Assembly: GCA_035293565.1 (NCBI GenBank)
Contig: DATGMP010000107.1
Coordinates: 1-64,000 of the forward strand
Reading direction: 5' to 3'
DNA: 64,000 bases
Source of the DNA: DATGMP01 sp035293565
GTDB taxonomy: Bacteria; Pseudomonadota; Alphaproteobacteria; BOG-932; Roseiterribacteraceae
Every line of letters starts with the position of its first letter. The first letter of the stretch is position 1. Positions 34,586 to 43,728 of the stretch are shown one piece after another. A program made the translations under genes and the position numbers. The notes beneath the pieces were generated by a model. The model did not search any database. It was not told the origin of the DNA and saw only the letters and a program-made list of their open reading frames with translations.

Positions 34586-36129
34586 GCCTCAGGGTCTTTA
34601 TACCGCGTGATTCGGGCGCAATTGCCGTCGGAGCCGACGAAGTCGCGGTGGCGCTCAACCGTGCCGCGGCTGCGCGAAACCTCCCGGTTGAGATCGTTCG
34701 GACTGGATCGCGCGGGCTCTATTGGCTGGAGCCCATGGTCGAGATCGAGACGTCCGAAGGACGGATCGCCTACGGCCCGGTGGCGGCCGCCGATGCCGAG
34801 GCCCTGCTGGACGCGCCTGACGCGCACCCGCTCAGGCTCGGCAGGACCGAGGAAATTCCGTTCCTGAAGCGCCAGACCCGCTTGACCTTCGCCCGCTGCG
34901 GCATCGTCGATCCGCTCTCGATTGCCGATTCCCGCGCCCATGGGGGGTGGCGCGGGCTAACGCAAGCTCTGAAGCTCGGACCGGCCGCGATTGTCGAAGA
35001 GGTGGTCAAGTCCGGCCTGCGCGGCCGGGGCGGCGCGGGTTTCCCGACCGGGATCAAATGGCGCACCGCGCGCGAAGCGCCGAGTCCTGAAAAGTACATC
35101 GTCTGCAACGCGGACGAGGGCGACTCCGGAACCTTCGCCGATCGGATGCTGATGGAGGGCGATCCCTTCCTCCTGATCGAGGGGATGATCATCGCCGGGA
35201 TCGCAGTCGGCGCAGACAAGGGGTTCGTCTATATCCGGTCGGAATATCCGGCCGCGATCGGGATCATGGAGGAAGCCGTTGCCGAGGCACGGAAGGCCGG
35301 ATATCTGGGCGCCTCCGTTGGAGGGTCGGCGCACGCCTTCGATATCGAGATCCGTGCCGGCGCCGGCGCTTATGTCTGTGGCGAGGAGACCTCGCTGCTG
35401 GACAGCCTGGAAGGCAAGCGCGGCCAGGTCCGGACCAAGCCACCCCTGCCCGCCCATCAGGGTCTCTTCGGCAAGCCGACGATCATCAACAATGTGCTCA
35501 CGCTGGCGGCCGTGCCGACGATCCTTGCGGAAGGCGCCGACTTCTATCGCGATTTCGGCCTGGGTCGGTCGCGCGGCACGATGCCGATTCAGCTCGCCGG
35601 CAACATCAAACATGGCGGGCTGTTCGAGACGGCCTTCGGCGTGACGCTTGGCGAATTGGTGGACGAGATCGGTGGCGGCACGGCCAGCGGCCGACCGGTA
35701 CGGGCGGCGCAGGTCGGAGGGCCGCTCGGCGCCTATTTCCCGCGCGCCCTCTTCGACACGCCCTTCGACTACGAAGCTTTCGCCGCCAGGAACGGGTTGA
35801 TCGGCCATGGCGGCGTCGTGGTGTTCGACGACACGGTAGATATGGCACGCCAGGCGCGCTTCGCGCTCGAATTCTGCGCCTTCGAATCTTGCGGGAAATG
35901 CACGCCCTGCCGGATCGGATCGGTGCGGGGCGTCGAGGTCGTCGACAAGATCCGGCAAGGCCAGGCGCCGGAGGCCAATATCGCCCTGCTTGAGGATCTG
36001 TGCGAGACGCTGAAATACGGCTCGCTTTGCGCTCTCGGCGGATTCACCCCATATCCGGTGTTGAGCGCGCTCGAGCATTTTCGGGAAGATTTTACCGCGT
36101 CGGCCGCGATAATGGCCGACGCCGAGTGA
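34582..36129 (+). CDS. fdsB: NAD-dependent formate dehydrogenase, beta subunit (NuoF-like)
   Basis: 515 residues from the ATG that overlaps the fdsG stop (ATGA). An N-terminal thioredoxin-like part (1-110) precedes the NuoF-like core: GLRGRGGAGFPTGIKW (FMN), CNADEGDSGTFADR and GAGAYVCGEETSLLDSLEG (NADH), and ESCGKCTPCRIG ([4Fe-4S]). This subunit reduces NAD with electrons from formate. The gene is full length and 10 bases before fdsA. Confidence 0.94.
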   Translation: MSLRVFIPRDSGAIAVGADEVAVALNRAAAARNLPVEIVRTGSRGLYWLEPMVEIETSEGRIAYGPVAAADAEALLDAPDAHPLRLGRTEEIPFLKRQTRLTFARCGIVDPLSIADSRAHGGWRGLTQALKLGPAAIVEEVVKSGLRGRGGAGFPTGIKWRTAREAPSPEKYIVCNADEGDSGTFADRMLMEGDPFLLIEGMIIAGIAVGADKGFVYIRSEYPAAIGIMEEAVAEARKAGYLGASVGGSAHAFDIEIRAGAGAYVCGEETSLLDSLEGKRGQVRTKPPLPAHQGLFGKPTIINNVLTLAAVPTILAEGADFYRDFGLGRSRGTMPIQLAGNIKHGGLFETAFGVTLGELVDEIGGGTASGRPVRAAQVGGPLGAYFPRALFDTPFDYEAFAARNGLIGHGGVVVFDDTVDMARQARFALEFCAFESCGKCTPCRIGSVRGVEVVDKIRQGQAPEANIALLEDLCETLKYGSLCALGGFTPYPVLSALEHFREDFTASAAIMADAE

Positions 36130-36139
36130 GGAGGGCGCG

Positions 36140-38983
36140 ATGCCGCTCGTAGAGGAACGGGATCTCGGCACGCCGGAGCGCCGCTCGGACCGTGTGGTCT
36201 CTCTGACGATCGACGGGATGCCTGTCACCGTCCCCGAAGGCACTTCCGTCATGCGGGCGGCGGCGATTGCCGGCGTCCAAGTGCCCAAGCTCTGCGCTAC
36301 GGATTCGCTGGAGGCTTTCGGCTCCTGTCGCCTTTGCCTGGTCGAGATCGCCGGGCGGCCCGGGACGCCGGCCTCGTGCACGACGCCGGTTGCACCCGGC
36401 CTCGCAGTCTCGACCCAGACCGAGCGGCTGAAGAAGCTCCGGCGCGGCGTGATGGAGCTCTATATCTCCGACCATCCCCTCGATTGCCTCACCTGCGCCG
36501 CCAATGGCGATTGCGAGCTGCAGGACATGGCGGGGGCTGTCGGTCTGCGCGATGTGCGCTACGGCTACAATGGCGCGAACCACCTCGATGCGGCCAAGGA
36601 CGAATCCAATCCCTACTTCACCTTCGATCCGGCCAAATGCATCGTCTGCTCGCGCTGCGTACGTGCCTGCGACGAGGTCCAAGGCACGCTCGCGCTGACG
36701 ATCGACGGGCGCGGCTTCGCATCGAAAATCTCCGCCAGTCAGGACGAGTCCTTCCTCGATTCCGAATGCGTGTCCTGTGGCGCCTGCGTGCAGGCCTGCC
36801 CGACCGCGACCCTCATCGAGAAGTCGGTCATCGACATCGGCCAGCCGGAGCATTCCGTCGTCACGACCTGCGCCTATTGCGGCGTCGGCTGCAGCTTCAA
36901 GGTCGAGATGCGCGGTGATGAAGTCGTGCGCATGGTGCCGTACAAGGACGGCAAGGCCAATCACGGCCATTCCTGCGTCAAGGGCCGCTTCGCGTGGGGC
37001 TACACAACCCACAAGGACCGGATCCTGAAGCCGATGATCCGGGAAAAGATCTCCGACCCTTGGCGCGAAGTCTCTTGGGACGAAGCAATCGCGCGCGTAG
37101 CTTCCGAGTTCAAGCGTATCCAAGCGAAATACGGCAAAGGCTCGATCGGCGGCATCACCTCCTCGCGCTGCACGAACGAAGAGACCTTTCTCGTCCAGAA
37201 GCTCGTGCGCGCGGTGTTCGGTAACAACAATGTCGATACCTGCGCCCGCGTCTGCCATTCCCCGACCGGCTACGGCCTCTCGACCGCCTTCGGCACCTCG
37301 GCCGGCACACAGGATTTCGATTCGGTCGACGAGGCCGACGTGATCGTCGTCATCGGCGCAAACCCGACCGACGGCCATCCGGTCTTCGCGTCGCATATGA
37401 AGCAGCGCCTGCGCGCAGGCGCCAAGCTGATCGTCATCGATCCGCGCCGCATCGACCTGGTGCGCACGCCGCATATCGAGGCGGCGCATCACCTGCAGCT
37501 CCGCCCGGGCACCAATGTCGCGATGCTGAACGCGCTGTCGCACGTCATTGTGACCGAGGGACTCACCGACGAAGCCTTCGTGCGCGAGCGCTGCGACTGG
37601 GACGAGTTCCAGGATTGGGCGGCCTTCATGGCCGAAGAGCGCAACAGCCCGGAGGCGCTTGCCGCGACGACCGGCGTTCCGGCCGAGACGATTCGCGCGG
37701 CCGCGCGGCTCTACGCGAAGGGCGGCAATGCGGCGATCTATTACGGCCTCGGAGTCACCGAGCACAGCCAGGGCACGACCGCCGTCATGGCGATGGCGAA
37801 CCTCGCCATGGCGACCGGCAATCTGGGCAAGCGAGGCGTGGGCGTGAATCCGCTCCGCGGTCAGAATAACGTCCAGGGCTCTTGTGATATGGGCTCATTC
37901 CCGCACGAGCTCTCGGGCTATCGCCATATCTCGAACGACGCCACGCGCGCGATGTTCGAGGCGCTGTGGCAGGTGAAGCTCGAACCCGAACCAGGCCTGC
38001 GCATCCCCAATATGTTGGACGCCGCCGTCGACGGCTCGTTCAAGGGCCTCTACATCCAGGGCGAGGACATCGCGCAATCCGATCCGGACACGCAGCACGT
38101 CACGGCCGGGCTGGCCGCGATGGAATGCATCGTTGTGCAGGACCTGTTCCTCAACGAGACGGCCAACTTTGCGCATGTCTTCCTGCCCGGCTCGACGTTC
38201 CTCGAGAAGGACGGAACCTTCATCAATGCCGAGCGGCGCATCGGGCGCGTGCGCAAGGTGATGCCGTCGAGGTCCGGCATGGCCGATTGGGAGATCACGC
38301 TCGCCATTGCCAACGCAATGGGCATGAAGATGCATTACGACCACCCCTCCGAGATCATGGACGAGATCGCCCGGCTGACACCGACCTTCGCCGGCGTATC
38401 GTTCGCCAAGCTCGACGAACTGGGTTCCGTGCAGTGGCCTTGTAACGAGAAAGCGCCCGAAGGCACGCCGATCATGCATGTCGGCGCCTTCGTTCGCGGC
38501 AAGGGCAAGTTCATGATCACCGAGTACGTGCCGACGGACGAGCGCTCGACGAACCGGTATCCGCTGCTGCTCACGACCGGCCGCATTCTCTCGCAGTACA
38601 ATGTCGGCGCGCAAACCCGCCGAACAGAAAATGTCGCCTGGCATAAGGCGGATCTGCTCGAGATCCATCCGCACGATGCCGAGCAGCGCGGCATCCGCGA
38701 CGGCGACTGGGTGAAGCTCGCGAGCCGCGTGGGCGCGACCTCGCTGCGCGCGACGGTGACGGATCGTGTTGCGCCCGGCGTGGTTTATACGACCTTTCAC
38801 CACCCCGAGACGCAAGCGAACGTCGTCACGACCGAATTCTCGGACTGGGCGACCAATTGCCCCGAGTACAAGGTGACAGCGGTACAGGTCTCGCCTTCGA
38901 ACGGACCGACCGAATGGCAGGTCCATTACACCGAGCTCGAGGCGCACAATCGTCGGATCGCCGAGGTCGAAGCAGCGGAATGA
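36140..38983 (+). CDS. fdsA: NAD-dependent formate dehydrogenase, catalytic alpha subunit (molybdopterin)
   Basis: 947 residues. Residues 15-95 hold a [2Fe-2S] ferredoxin domain, followed by a His/Cys cluster (DCLTCAANGDCELQ), two [4Fe-4S] ferredoxin motifs (CIVCSRCVRAC and CVSCGACVQAC) and a further cluster at CAYCGVGC. The large bis-MGD domain follows. The active-site ligand is Cys in NNVDTCARVCHSP; there is no in-frame UGA, so this is not a selenoenzyme. It oxidises formate to CO2. The stop overlaps the fdhD start (ATGA). Confidence 0.95.
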   Translation: MPLVEERDLGTPERRSDRVVSLTIDGMPVTVPEGTSVMRAAAIAGVQVPKLCATDSLEAFGSCRLCLVEIAGRPGTPASCTTPVAPGLAVSTQTERLKKLRRGVMELYISDHPLDCLTCAANGDCELQDMAGAVGLRDVRYGYNGANHLDAAKDESNPYFTFDPAKCIVCSRCVRACDEVQGTLALTIDGRGFASKISASQDESFLDSECVSCGACVQACPTATLIEKSVIDIGQPEHSVVTTCAYCGVGCSFKVEMRGDEVVRMVPYKDGKANHGHSCVKGRFAWGYTTHKDRILKPMIREKISDPWREVSWDEAIARVASEFKRIQAKYGKGSIGGITSSRCTNEETFLVQKLVRAVFGNNNVDTCARVCHSPTGYGLSTAFGTSAGTQDFDSVDEADVIVVIGANPTDGHPVFASHMKQRLRAGAKLIVIDPRRIDLVRTPHIEAAHHLQLRPGTNVAMLNALSHVIVTEGLTDEAFVRERCDWDEFQDWAAFMAEERNSPEALAATTGVPAETIRAAARLYAKGGNAAIYYGLGVTEHSQGTTAVMAMANLAMATGNLGKRGVGVNPLRGQNNVQGSCDMGSFPHELSGYRHISNDATRAMFEALWQVKLEPEPGLRIPNMLDAAVDGSFKGLYIQGEDIAQSDPDTQHVTAGLAAMECIVVQDLFLNETANFAHVFLPGSTFLEKDGTFINAERRIGRVRKVMPSRSGMADWEITLAIANAMGMKMHYDHPSEIMDEIARLTPTFAGVSFAKLDELGSVQWPCNEKAPEGTPIMHVGAFVRGKGKFMITEYVPTDERSTNRYPLLLTTGRILSQYNVGAQTRRTENVAWHKADLLEIHPHDAEQRGIRDGDWVKLASRVGATSLRATVTDRVAPGVVYTTFHHPETQANVVTTEFSDWATNCPEYKVTAVQVSPSNGPTEWQVHYTELEAHNRRIAEVEAAE

Positions 38984-39813
38984 CCCGACAGGCTCCGCCA
39001 AAGCCGCTCGTAAAGGTGCCTTGCACCGCGTCGGTCGGCGGCGTGTTCCGCCGCGGCGAGAGAACGGTGCCGGAAGAGACCGCAATCGCATTCACCTACG
39101 ATCGCTGCGCGCACGCGGTGATGATGGCGACACCGGTCGATCTGGAAGATTTCGCAGTCGGCTTCAGCCTGTCGGAAGGAATTATCTCGGCGCCGGATGA
39201 GATCACCCAGCTCGAGATCGTCACTGATGACCTCGGCATCGAGCTTCGCATGTCCTTGGCCGAAGGGAGGATGGAGCACTGGATCGAACGGCGCCGCTAT
39301 CTCGCAGGCCCGACCGGCTGCGGAATCTGCGGCATTGAGAGTCTGGAAGAAGCGATGCGTCCGTCAGCGATCGTGAACACTGAGCTGCATGTCACACCGG
39401 AGGCGATTTCGTCGGCGATGGAACTCCTTTCGAAATCGCAGCCGTTGAATCGCGAAAGCCGCGCGATCCACGCCGCCGGCTTCTGGACTCCGGCTCGAGG
39501 GCTCGTCGCTGTACGCGAGGATGTCGGCCGGCACAACGCGCTCGATAAGCTGGCGGGCGCACTGGCCCAAGCGGGCGTGCCGAGGGGCGCGGGTATCGTG
39601 CTGCTGACCAGCCGCGTCTCGATCGAGATGGTGCAGAAGACTGCGCGCCTCGGCACCCCGATCCTGGTCGCGGTGTCTGCGCCGACCGCGCTCGCCGTCC
39701 GCACCGCCGAAGCCGCCGGCATCACGCTGATCGCCGTGGCGCGCGGCCGCGACTTCGAGATCTTCACGCGACCCGAACGCATCGAATACGATCGAGCCCT
39801 CAATGTCGCCTGA
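38980..39813 (+). CDS. fdhD: Formate dehydrogenase accessory sulfurtransferase FdhD
   Basis: 277 residues from the ATG overlapping the fdsA stop. FdhD moves sulfur from a desulfurase to the bis-MGD cofactor. The catalytic loop GPTGCGICGIES holds the CxxC pair, and VREDVGRHNALDKLAGA and LTSRVSIEMVQKTARLG are family blocks. It overlaps fdsD by 11 bases, so the accessory gene is locked between two structural genes and should be made in proportion. Confidence 0.94.
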   Translation: MTRQAPPKPLVKVPCTASVGGVFRRGERTVPEETAIAFTYDRCAHAVMMATPVDLEDFAVGFSLSEGIISAPDEITQLEIVTDDLGIELRMSLAEGRMEHWIERRRYLAGPTGCGICGIESLEEAMRPSAIVNTELHVTPEAISSAMELLSKSQPLNRESRAIHAAGFWTPARGLVAVREDVGRHNALDKLAGALAQAGVPRGAGIVLLTSRVSIEMVQKTARLGTPILVAVSAPTALAVRTAEAAGITLIAVARGRDFEIFTRPERIEYDRALNVA

Positions 39814-40012
39814 GAAGCTGGTCATGATGGCCAACCAAATCGGCAAATTCTTCGAGAGCCAGCCGCACGGGGACGCCGTCGCCGCGATCGCAGATCACCT
39901 GAAGAAGTTCTGGGAGCCCCGGATGCGCGCGCAAATCCTTGCACATCTCGATCAAGGCGGCGCGGGCTTGGATCCGCCTGTGCTGAAGGCCGTGCAGAGC
40001 CTGAAAGCGTGA
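39803..40012 (+). CDS. fdsD: NAD-dependent formate dehydrogenase, delta subunit
   Basis: 69 residues, the normal size for FdsD. LVMMANQIGKFFESQPHGDA (6-25) and HLKKFWEPRMRAQIL are the family pattern. FdsD stabilises the complex and has been tied to cofactor insertion. The start lies inside the end of fdhD in another frame. mobB begins 1 base after its stop. Confidence 0.9.
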   Translation: MSPEKLVMMANQIGKFFESQPHGDAVAAIADHLKKFWEPRMRAQILAHLDQGGAGLDPPVLKAVQSLKA

Positions 40013-40013
40013 G

Positions 40014-40508
40014 ATGCCGCGCCTGGTCGGCATCGCAGGCTGGAGCGGAAGCGGAAAGACGACGCTGCTGTCGAAACTCATCCCCGTGCTGATCGCGCGC
40101 GGCATTACGGTTTCGACCATAAAGCACGCGCACCACGCCTTCGATGTCGATCAGCCGGGAAAGGACAGTTACGCCCATCGCCGGGCAGGCGCGACCGAAG
40201 TGCTGGTCTCCTCTTCCAATCGGTTTGCACTGATGCATGAGCTGCGCGGAGCACCCGAGCCGACGCTGAGCGATCTGCTGGCGCGCTTGGCGCCGGTCGA
40301 TCTCGTGATCGTCGAAGGCTTCAAACGCGACCCGATCCCGAAGATCGAGATTCATCGACCCGAAGTCGGGAAGCCGTTGCTCTATCCCGACGATCCGGCC
40401 ATCGTCGCGTTGGCGAGTCCGACGAGGCTCGAAGGATCGACAATCCCTTGGTTGCCGTTGAATGAGCCGGAGATGATTGCCGATTTCGTTTTAGGGCTTC
40501 GCGGCTAA
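40014..40508 (+). CDS. mobB: Molybdopterin-guanine dinucleotide biosynthesis adaptor MobB
   Basis: 164 residues with the P-loop GWSGSGKTTL (9-18), then STIKHAHHAFDVDQPGKDSY, HRRAGA and VIVEGFKRDPIPKIEIHR. MobB binds GTP and helps MobA make the MGD cofactor that FdsA needs. It starts 1 base after fdsD and ends the operon, just before a palindromic repeat. Confidence 0.93.
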   Translation: MPRLVGIAGWSGSGKTTLLSKLIPVLIARGITVSTIKHAHHAFDVDQPGKDSYAHRRAGATEVLVSSSNRFALMHELRGAPEPTLSDLLARLAPVDLVIVEGFKRDPIPKIEIHRPEVGKPLLYPDDPAIVALASPTRLEGSTIPWLPLNEPEMIADFVLGLRG

Positions 40509-40520
40509 CAAGTTCCAGAT

Positions 40521-40593
40521 CGTCATCCCCGTACGGGCATCCACGCGAAACGGCTGGATCCGAGTGGATGCCCGCAATAAATGCGGGCATGAT
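40521..40593. repeat. REP-like double hairpin after mobB
   Basis: Inverted arms CGGGCATCCAC (40534-40544) and GTGGATGCCCG (40564-40574) are perfect over 11 bases, followed by a second hairpin made by ATGCCCGC and GCGGGCAT (40569-40590). The left edge CGTCATCCCC echoes the element at 22687. It lies between the convergent mobB and SDR genes and may also end transcription from both sides. Confidence 0.7.
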
Positions 40594-40611
40594 GCCGCAG
40601 CTCCCACTCGA

Positions 40612-41373
40612 TCACCCGAAATAGGCTTGCCCTCCATCCAGGGGTAGTGTGACCCCGGTCACGTAGGCCGAATCCGGTCCGCAGAGGAACACGACCGCGC
40701 GGCCGATATCGGTCTCGGGATCGCCAACCCTGCCCACCGGCACGGTGTCCAAAAATGCTTTCGTGCCGACAGGATCGGCCGCAATCCAGTCCTTGAGCGC
40801 CGGGCTCATCGAGAGCGGCGCGATGGTGTTGACCCGGATATTGTCGGCCGCCCATTCATGCGCCGCCGCGCGCGTTAGCGAACGGATCGCCTGCTTGGCC
40901 GCTGCATAGATGCTGAAGCCTTTCGGATCCCATCGCACCGCGGACGCCGAAGCCAGGTTGATGATGTGTCCGCCGCCGCGGGCCTTCAGATGCGGATGAA
41001 CCGCCTTCATGAAGCGGAAGGCGGCGAAGGGACCGGAATCGAAAGTCTCCGTGAACTGCTGGTCGCTAAGATCATCGAGCAGCCCCAGATGAACGATCTG
41101 GGCGTTGTTCACAACGATGTCGATACCGCCGAAAGCGGCGATCGCGCGATCGATCGTCGCCTGTATATCCGCCGGCTTGCATACGTCACAGAGCACCGAC
41201 ACCGATCGGCCGCCCGCCTGCTTGATGAGGTCGGCCGTGCGCGCGACCTTGGCCTCGGTGCGACCTGCCGCGACGATCGCGGCGCCTTCTTTCGCCAACG
41301 CGAGCGCGATCCCCTCGCCCACGCCCTGCCCCGCGCCGGTAACGATCGCAACCTTGCCGTTCAGAATGCCCAT
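40612..41373 (-). CDS. Short-chain dehydrogenase, tandem copy B
   Basis: 253 residues from ATG 41373 with an AGGAGGACACG ribosome site; the longer frame overlaps copy A. TGAGQGVGEGIALALAKEG (13-31), NNAQ in place of NNAG, NLASASAVRWD and catalytic YAAAK (about 155-159); the tail is PLDGGQAYFG. It is a near neighbour of 41390-42151 (about four of five residues identical by eye) and of 61542-62303. It lies 16 bases after copy A. Confidence 0.88.
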   Translation of the reverse strand: MGILNGKVAIVTGAGQGVGEGIALALAKEGAAIVAAGRTEAKVARTADLIKQAGGRSVSVLCDVCKPADIQATIDRAIAAFGGIDIVVNNAQIVHLGLLDDLSDQQFTETFDSGPFAAFRFMKAVHPHLKARGGGHIINLASASAVRWDPKGFSIYAAAKQAIRSLTRAAAHEWAADNIRVNTIAPLSMSPALKDWIAADPVGTKAFLDTVPVGRVGDPETDIGRAVVFLCGPDSAYVTGVTLPLDGGQAYFG

Positions 41374-41389
41374 GCGTGTCCTCCTCGAA

Positions 41390-42151
41390 TCAGCCGAAAT
41401 AGGCTTGGCCCCCATCGAGCGGCAGCGTGATCCCGTTGACGTAAGCGGAGTCCGCGCTGCAAAGGAAGACGACCGCACGGCCGATGTCGGTCTCGGAGTT
41501 GCCGACACGACCCAGCGGGACAGTATCCAGGAAGGCTTTCGAGCCGACCGGGTCGTTCTCGATCCAGCCTTCCATGCCCGGTGTCATCGCGATCGGCGCG
41601 ATCGTGTTCACGCGGATATTGTCGACCGCCCATTCATGCGCAGCCGCGCGCGATAAGGAGCGGATCGCCTGCTTGGCCGCGGCGTAGATGCCGTAGATTT
41701 TCGAATCCCACCGTACCGCGCTCGAGCTCGCCAAATTGATAATGAATCCGCCGCCGCGGGCCTTCAGATGCGGATGCACCGCCTTCATGAAGCGGAAGGT
41801 CGCGAAAGGACCTGAATCGAAAGTCTCGGTGAATTGCTGATCGGTCAGATCGTCGAGCAGGCCCAAATGAACCGTCTGCGCGTTGTTCACGAGGATGTCG
41901 ACGCCGCCGAAGGTTGCGATCGTCCGATCGATGGTGGCCTGGATGTCGGCCGGCTTGTTCACGTCGCATAGGACCGAGAGCGCGCGGCCGCCATTCTTCT
42001 GGATCGTATGAGCCGTGCGCGCGACCTTGGATTCGGTTCGGCCGCCGCACACGACAGCAGCGCCTTCCTTCGCCAGCGCGAAGGCGATGCCCTCGCCGAC
42101 CCCCTGGCCTGCGCCGGTCACGATTGCCACCTTGCCGTCGAGAATCCCCAT
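41390..42151 (-). CDS. Short-chain dehydrogenase, tandem copy A
   Basis: 253 residues. It shares with copy B the TGAGQGVGEGIA loop, NNAQ, HLGLLDDL, the TFDSGPF block, YAAAK and PLDGGQAYFG, so it arose by duplication. Ser (NLASSS), Tyr and Lys are all present. The NNAQ change in the stabilising loop marks this subfamily. GAGGAGGCG precedes the ATG. It is the first gene of a two-gene unit, divergent from the amidohydrolase. Confidence 0.88.
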   Translation of the reverse strand: MGILDGKVAIVTGAGQGVGEGIAFALAKEGAAVVCGGRTESKVARTAHTIQKNGGRALSVLCDVNKPADIQATIDRTIATFGGVDILVNNAQTVHLGLLDDLTDQQFTETFDSGPFATFRFMKAVHPHLKARGGGFIINLASSSAVRWDSKIYGIYAAAKQAIRSLSRAAAHEWAVDNIRVNTIAPIAMTPGMEGWIENDPVGSKAFLDTVPLGRVGNSETDIGRAVVFLCSADSAYVNGITLPLDGGQAYFG

Positions 42152-42240
42152 CGCTCGCGCCTCCTCGCATCTGTTCGCCCGCCTTGGCGGTCCAACTTGC
42201 TCCGAGCCCGACTATCGAGCCAAAAAGGCGACGAGTCACG

Positions 42241-42268
42241 GGTCTTGGCGAACGGGTCTTGGCGAACG
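42241..42268. repeat. 14-base tandem direct repeat, two copies
   Basis: GGTCTTGGCGAACG occurs twice without spacing, in the 185-base divergent spacer between the SDR pair and the amidohydrolase. It may be replication slippage or a pair of binding sites; nothing else marks it. Confidence 0.55.
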
Positions 42269-42336
42269 GCACGTAGGCGTAGCGTTGCGCTTCATATCGG
42301 CGTATTCTTGACTGCAAAGCGCCAGGGAGGACACGA

Positions 42337-43512
42337 ATGCAGGGCATCATCGACGTCGACGCGCATTTCGAGCCCGGCGAGGACTGGCTGGAGCCTTATC
42401 CCAAGCTCGCGGCCAAGCTCCCCAAGCTTCAACCGGCGCTGCTCGCGGTCGAAACGATCTGCGGCGATCTGCTCCGCGACGTTCCCGAAGAAAAGCGACC
42501 ACCCCTCCCGGAGCTGCTGCCGCCGGGTCTCCTCACCCTGTTCGGACAAGAAAAAGCCGGTGAAAAGGAGCGGCGCGCGGAATTCGAAGGGAAGAACCAG
42601 TTCCAGGTCGCCAACGCCCAGGCTCGGCTCAAATGGATCGACGAGCAGGGCATCGCGATCCAGAACGTGATTTGCCTGTCCGGCATCGCGCACACGACCT
42701 TCATCGAAGATCGCGAGCTGCGTCGTGAGACGCTGGCCACCGCCAACAGCTGGCTCGCCGACACTTGTGCCGCGTCCGGCGGCCGCCTGCTGCCGGTTAC
42801 CTGCCTCGATTATGCGGATATCGGCTGGGCTGTGAAGGAATTGACCCGGATGCGCGGCAAGGGCAGCCGCATCTTTCTCATCCCCGCCTATCCGGTGAAC
42901 GGTGTTGCACCGGTCCATCCGAGCTGGGACCCGCTTTGGTCGGCAGCGACCGATCTCGGCATGGCGCCGATGCTGCACACCGGTTTCGAGCATATGCGCT
43001 TCGACCCCGGCTGGGCGAACAATGGGCAGGACGTCACCTTCCTTCGCCAGCTCGGCGGCGCGCACCGCCATGTGGCGCCGATGACGCTGCTCAACGCGAT
43101 GATCTATAGCGGCTTGTTCCACCGGCATCCGAAGCTCACGGTGCTGCTGGCCGAGGTGGGCGTCGGCTGGCTACCCTTCATGTATCGCGACATCGACGAC
43201 CGCATTTCACCGACCGCGGAACTGTTCCTCGGCAAATGGAAGTACCCGCTGAAGCCCAGCGAATATTTGGCTCAGCACATTCGCGGAACCCCGCTCTCGG
43301 GCGGCAATGACACGCCGCTCTCCAAGATCATGGAGGATCTGCCGGAAGGGATGATCCTCTTCTCCTCCGACTTCCCGCATTTCGAAGGCTTCTCGGACCC
43401 CGCGGCCTATTACCAGACCGCTCTGGCGGATGTTTCGGCGACGCGAAAGGAAAGCTTCTTCCATGGCTCTGCCGAAGCGATATTCGCGCGCATGGGCGAT
43501 CCTATAAATTGA
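42337..43512 (+). CDS. Metal-dependent amidohydrolase (amidohydrolase-2/ACMSD-like)
   Basis: 391 residues. IIDVDAHFEPG (4-14) gives the DxH metal pair, MLHTGFEH the third His region and FSSDFPHFEG the catalytic Asp. The family includes decarboxylases and hydrolases of aromatic and lactone compounds. AGGGAGGACACGA precedes the ATG. A 215-base spacer after it (43513-43728) shows only a small TAATC-GAAAG-GATTA hairpin. A second relative is at 60022. Confidence 0.85.
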   Translation: MQGIIDVDAHFEPGEDWLEPYPKLAAKLPKLQPALLAVETICGDLLRDVPEEKRPPLPELLPPGLLTLFGQEKAGEKERRAEFEGKNQFQVANAQARLKWIDEQGIAIQNVICLSGIAHTTFIEDRELRRETLATANSWLADTCAASGGRLLPVTCLDYADIGWAVKELTRMRGKGSRIFLIPAYPVNGVAPVHPSWDPLWSAATDLGMAPMLHTGFEHMRFDPGWANNGQDVTFLRQLGGAHRHVAPMTLLNAMIYSGLFHRHPKLTVLLAEVGVGWLPFMYRDIDDRISPTAELFLGKWKYPLKPSEYLAQHIRGTPLSGGNDTPLSKIMEDLPEGMILFSSDFPHFEGFSDPAAYYQTALADVSATRKESFFHGSAEAIFARMGDPIN

Positions 43513-43728
43513 AGAACGAGCTTTAGACGGCAGTAATCGAAAGGATTACGGCCTACCCTCATAAATCTGGAAGCGATAAATATCTTCGGCAGCGCACACC
43601 GAGAAGCTTCGGTCCGAGGTCGAGCGCTTCCTGGGATCACTCCGCGCCGCCTGAGTTCCACAGGGGGTAGCAGCTTCAGGAACGGCTCGCTCGACTCTAG
43701 GCAATCGCCAGAAGCGACAGGGGGAGAT

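Noticed and set aside
36140..38983. Selenocysteine in the formate dehydrogenase
   Set aside because: The active-site codon encodes Cys (ARVCHSP); the frame has no internal UGA.
40612..42151. Mobile-element origin of the SDR duplication
   Set aside because: No terminal inverted repeats, target-site duplications or transposase remnants flank the pair; simple tandem duplication is enough.
43513..43728. Possible small gene or ncRNA in the 215-base spacer
   Set aside because: Only a 6-base-pair hairpin (GTAATC-GAAAG-GATTAC) is visible; no ORF with a ribosome site and no promoter-terminator pair.
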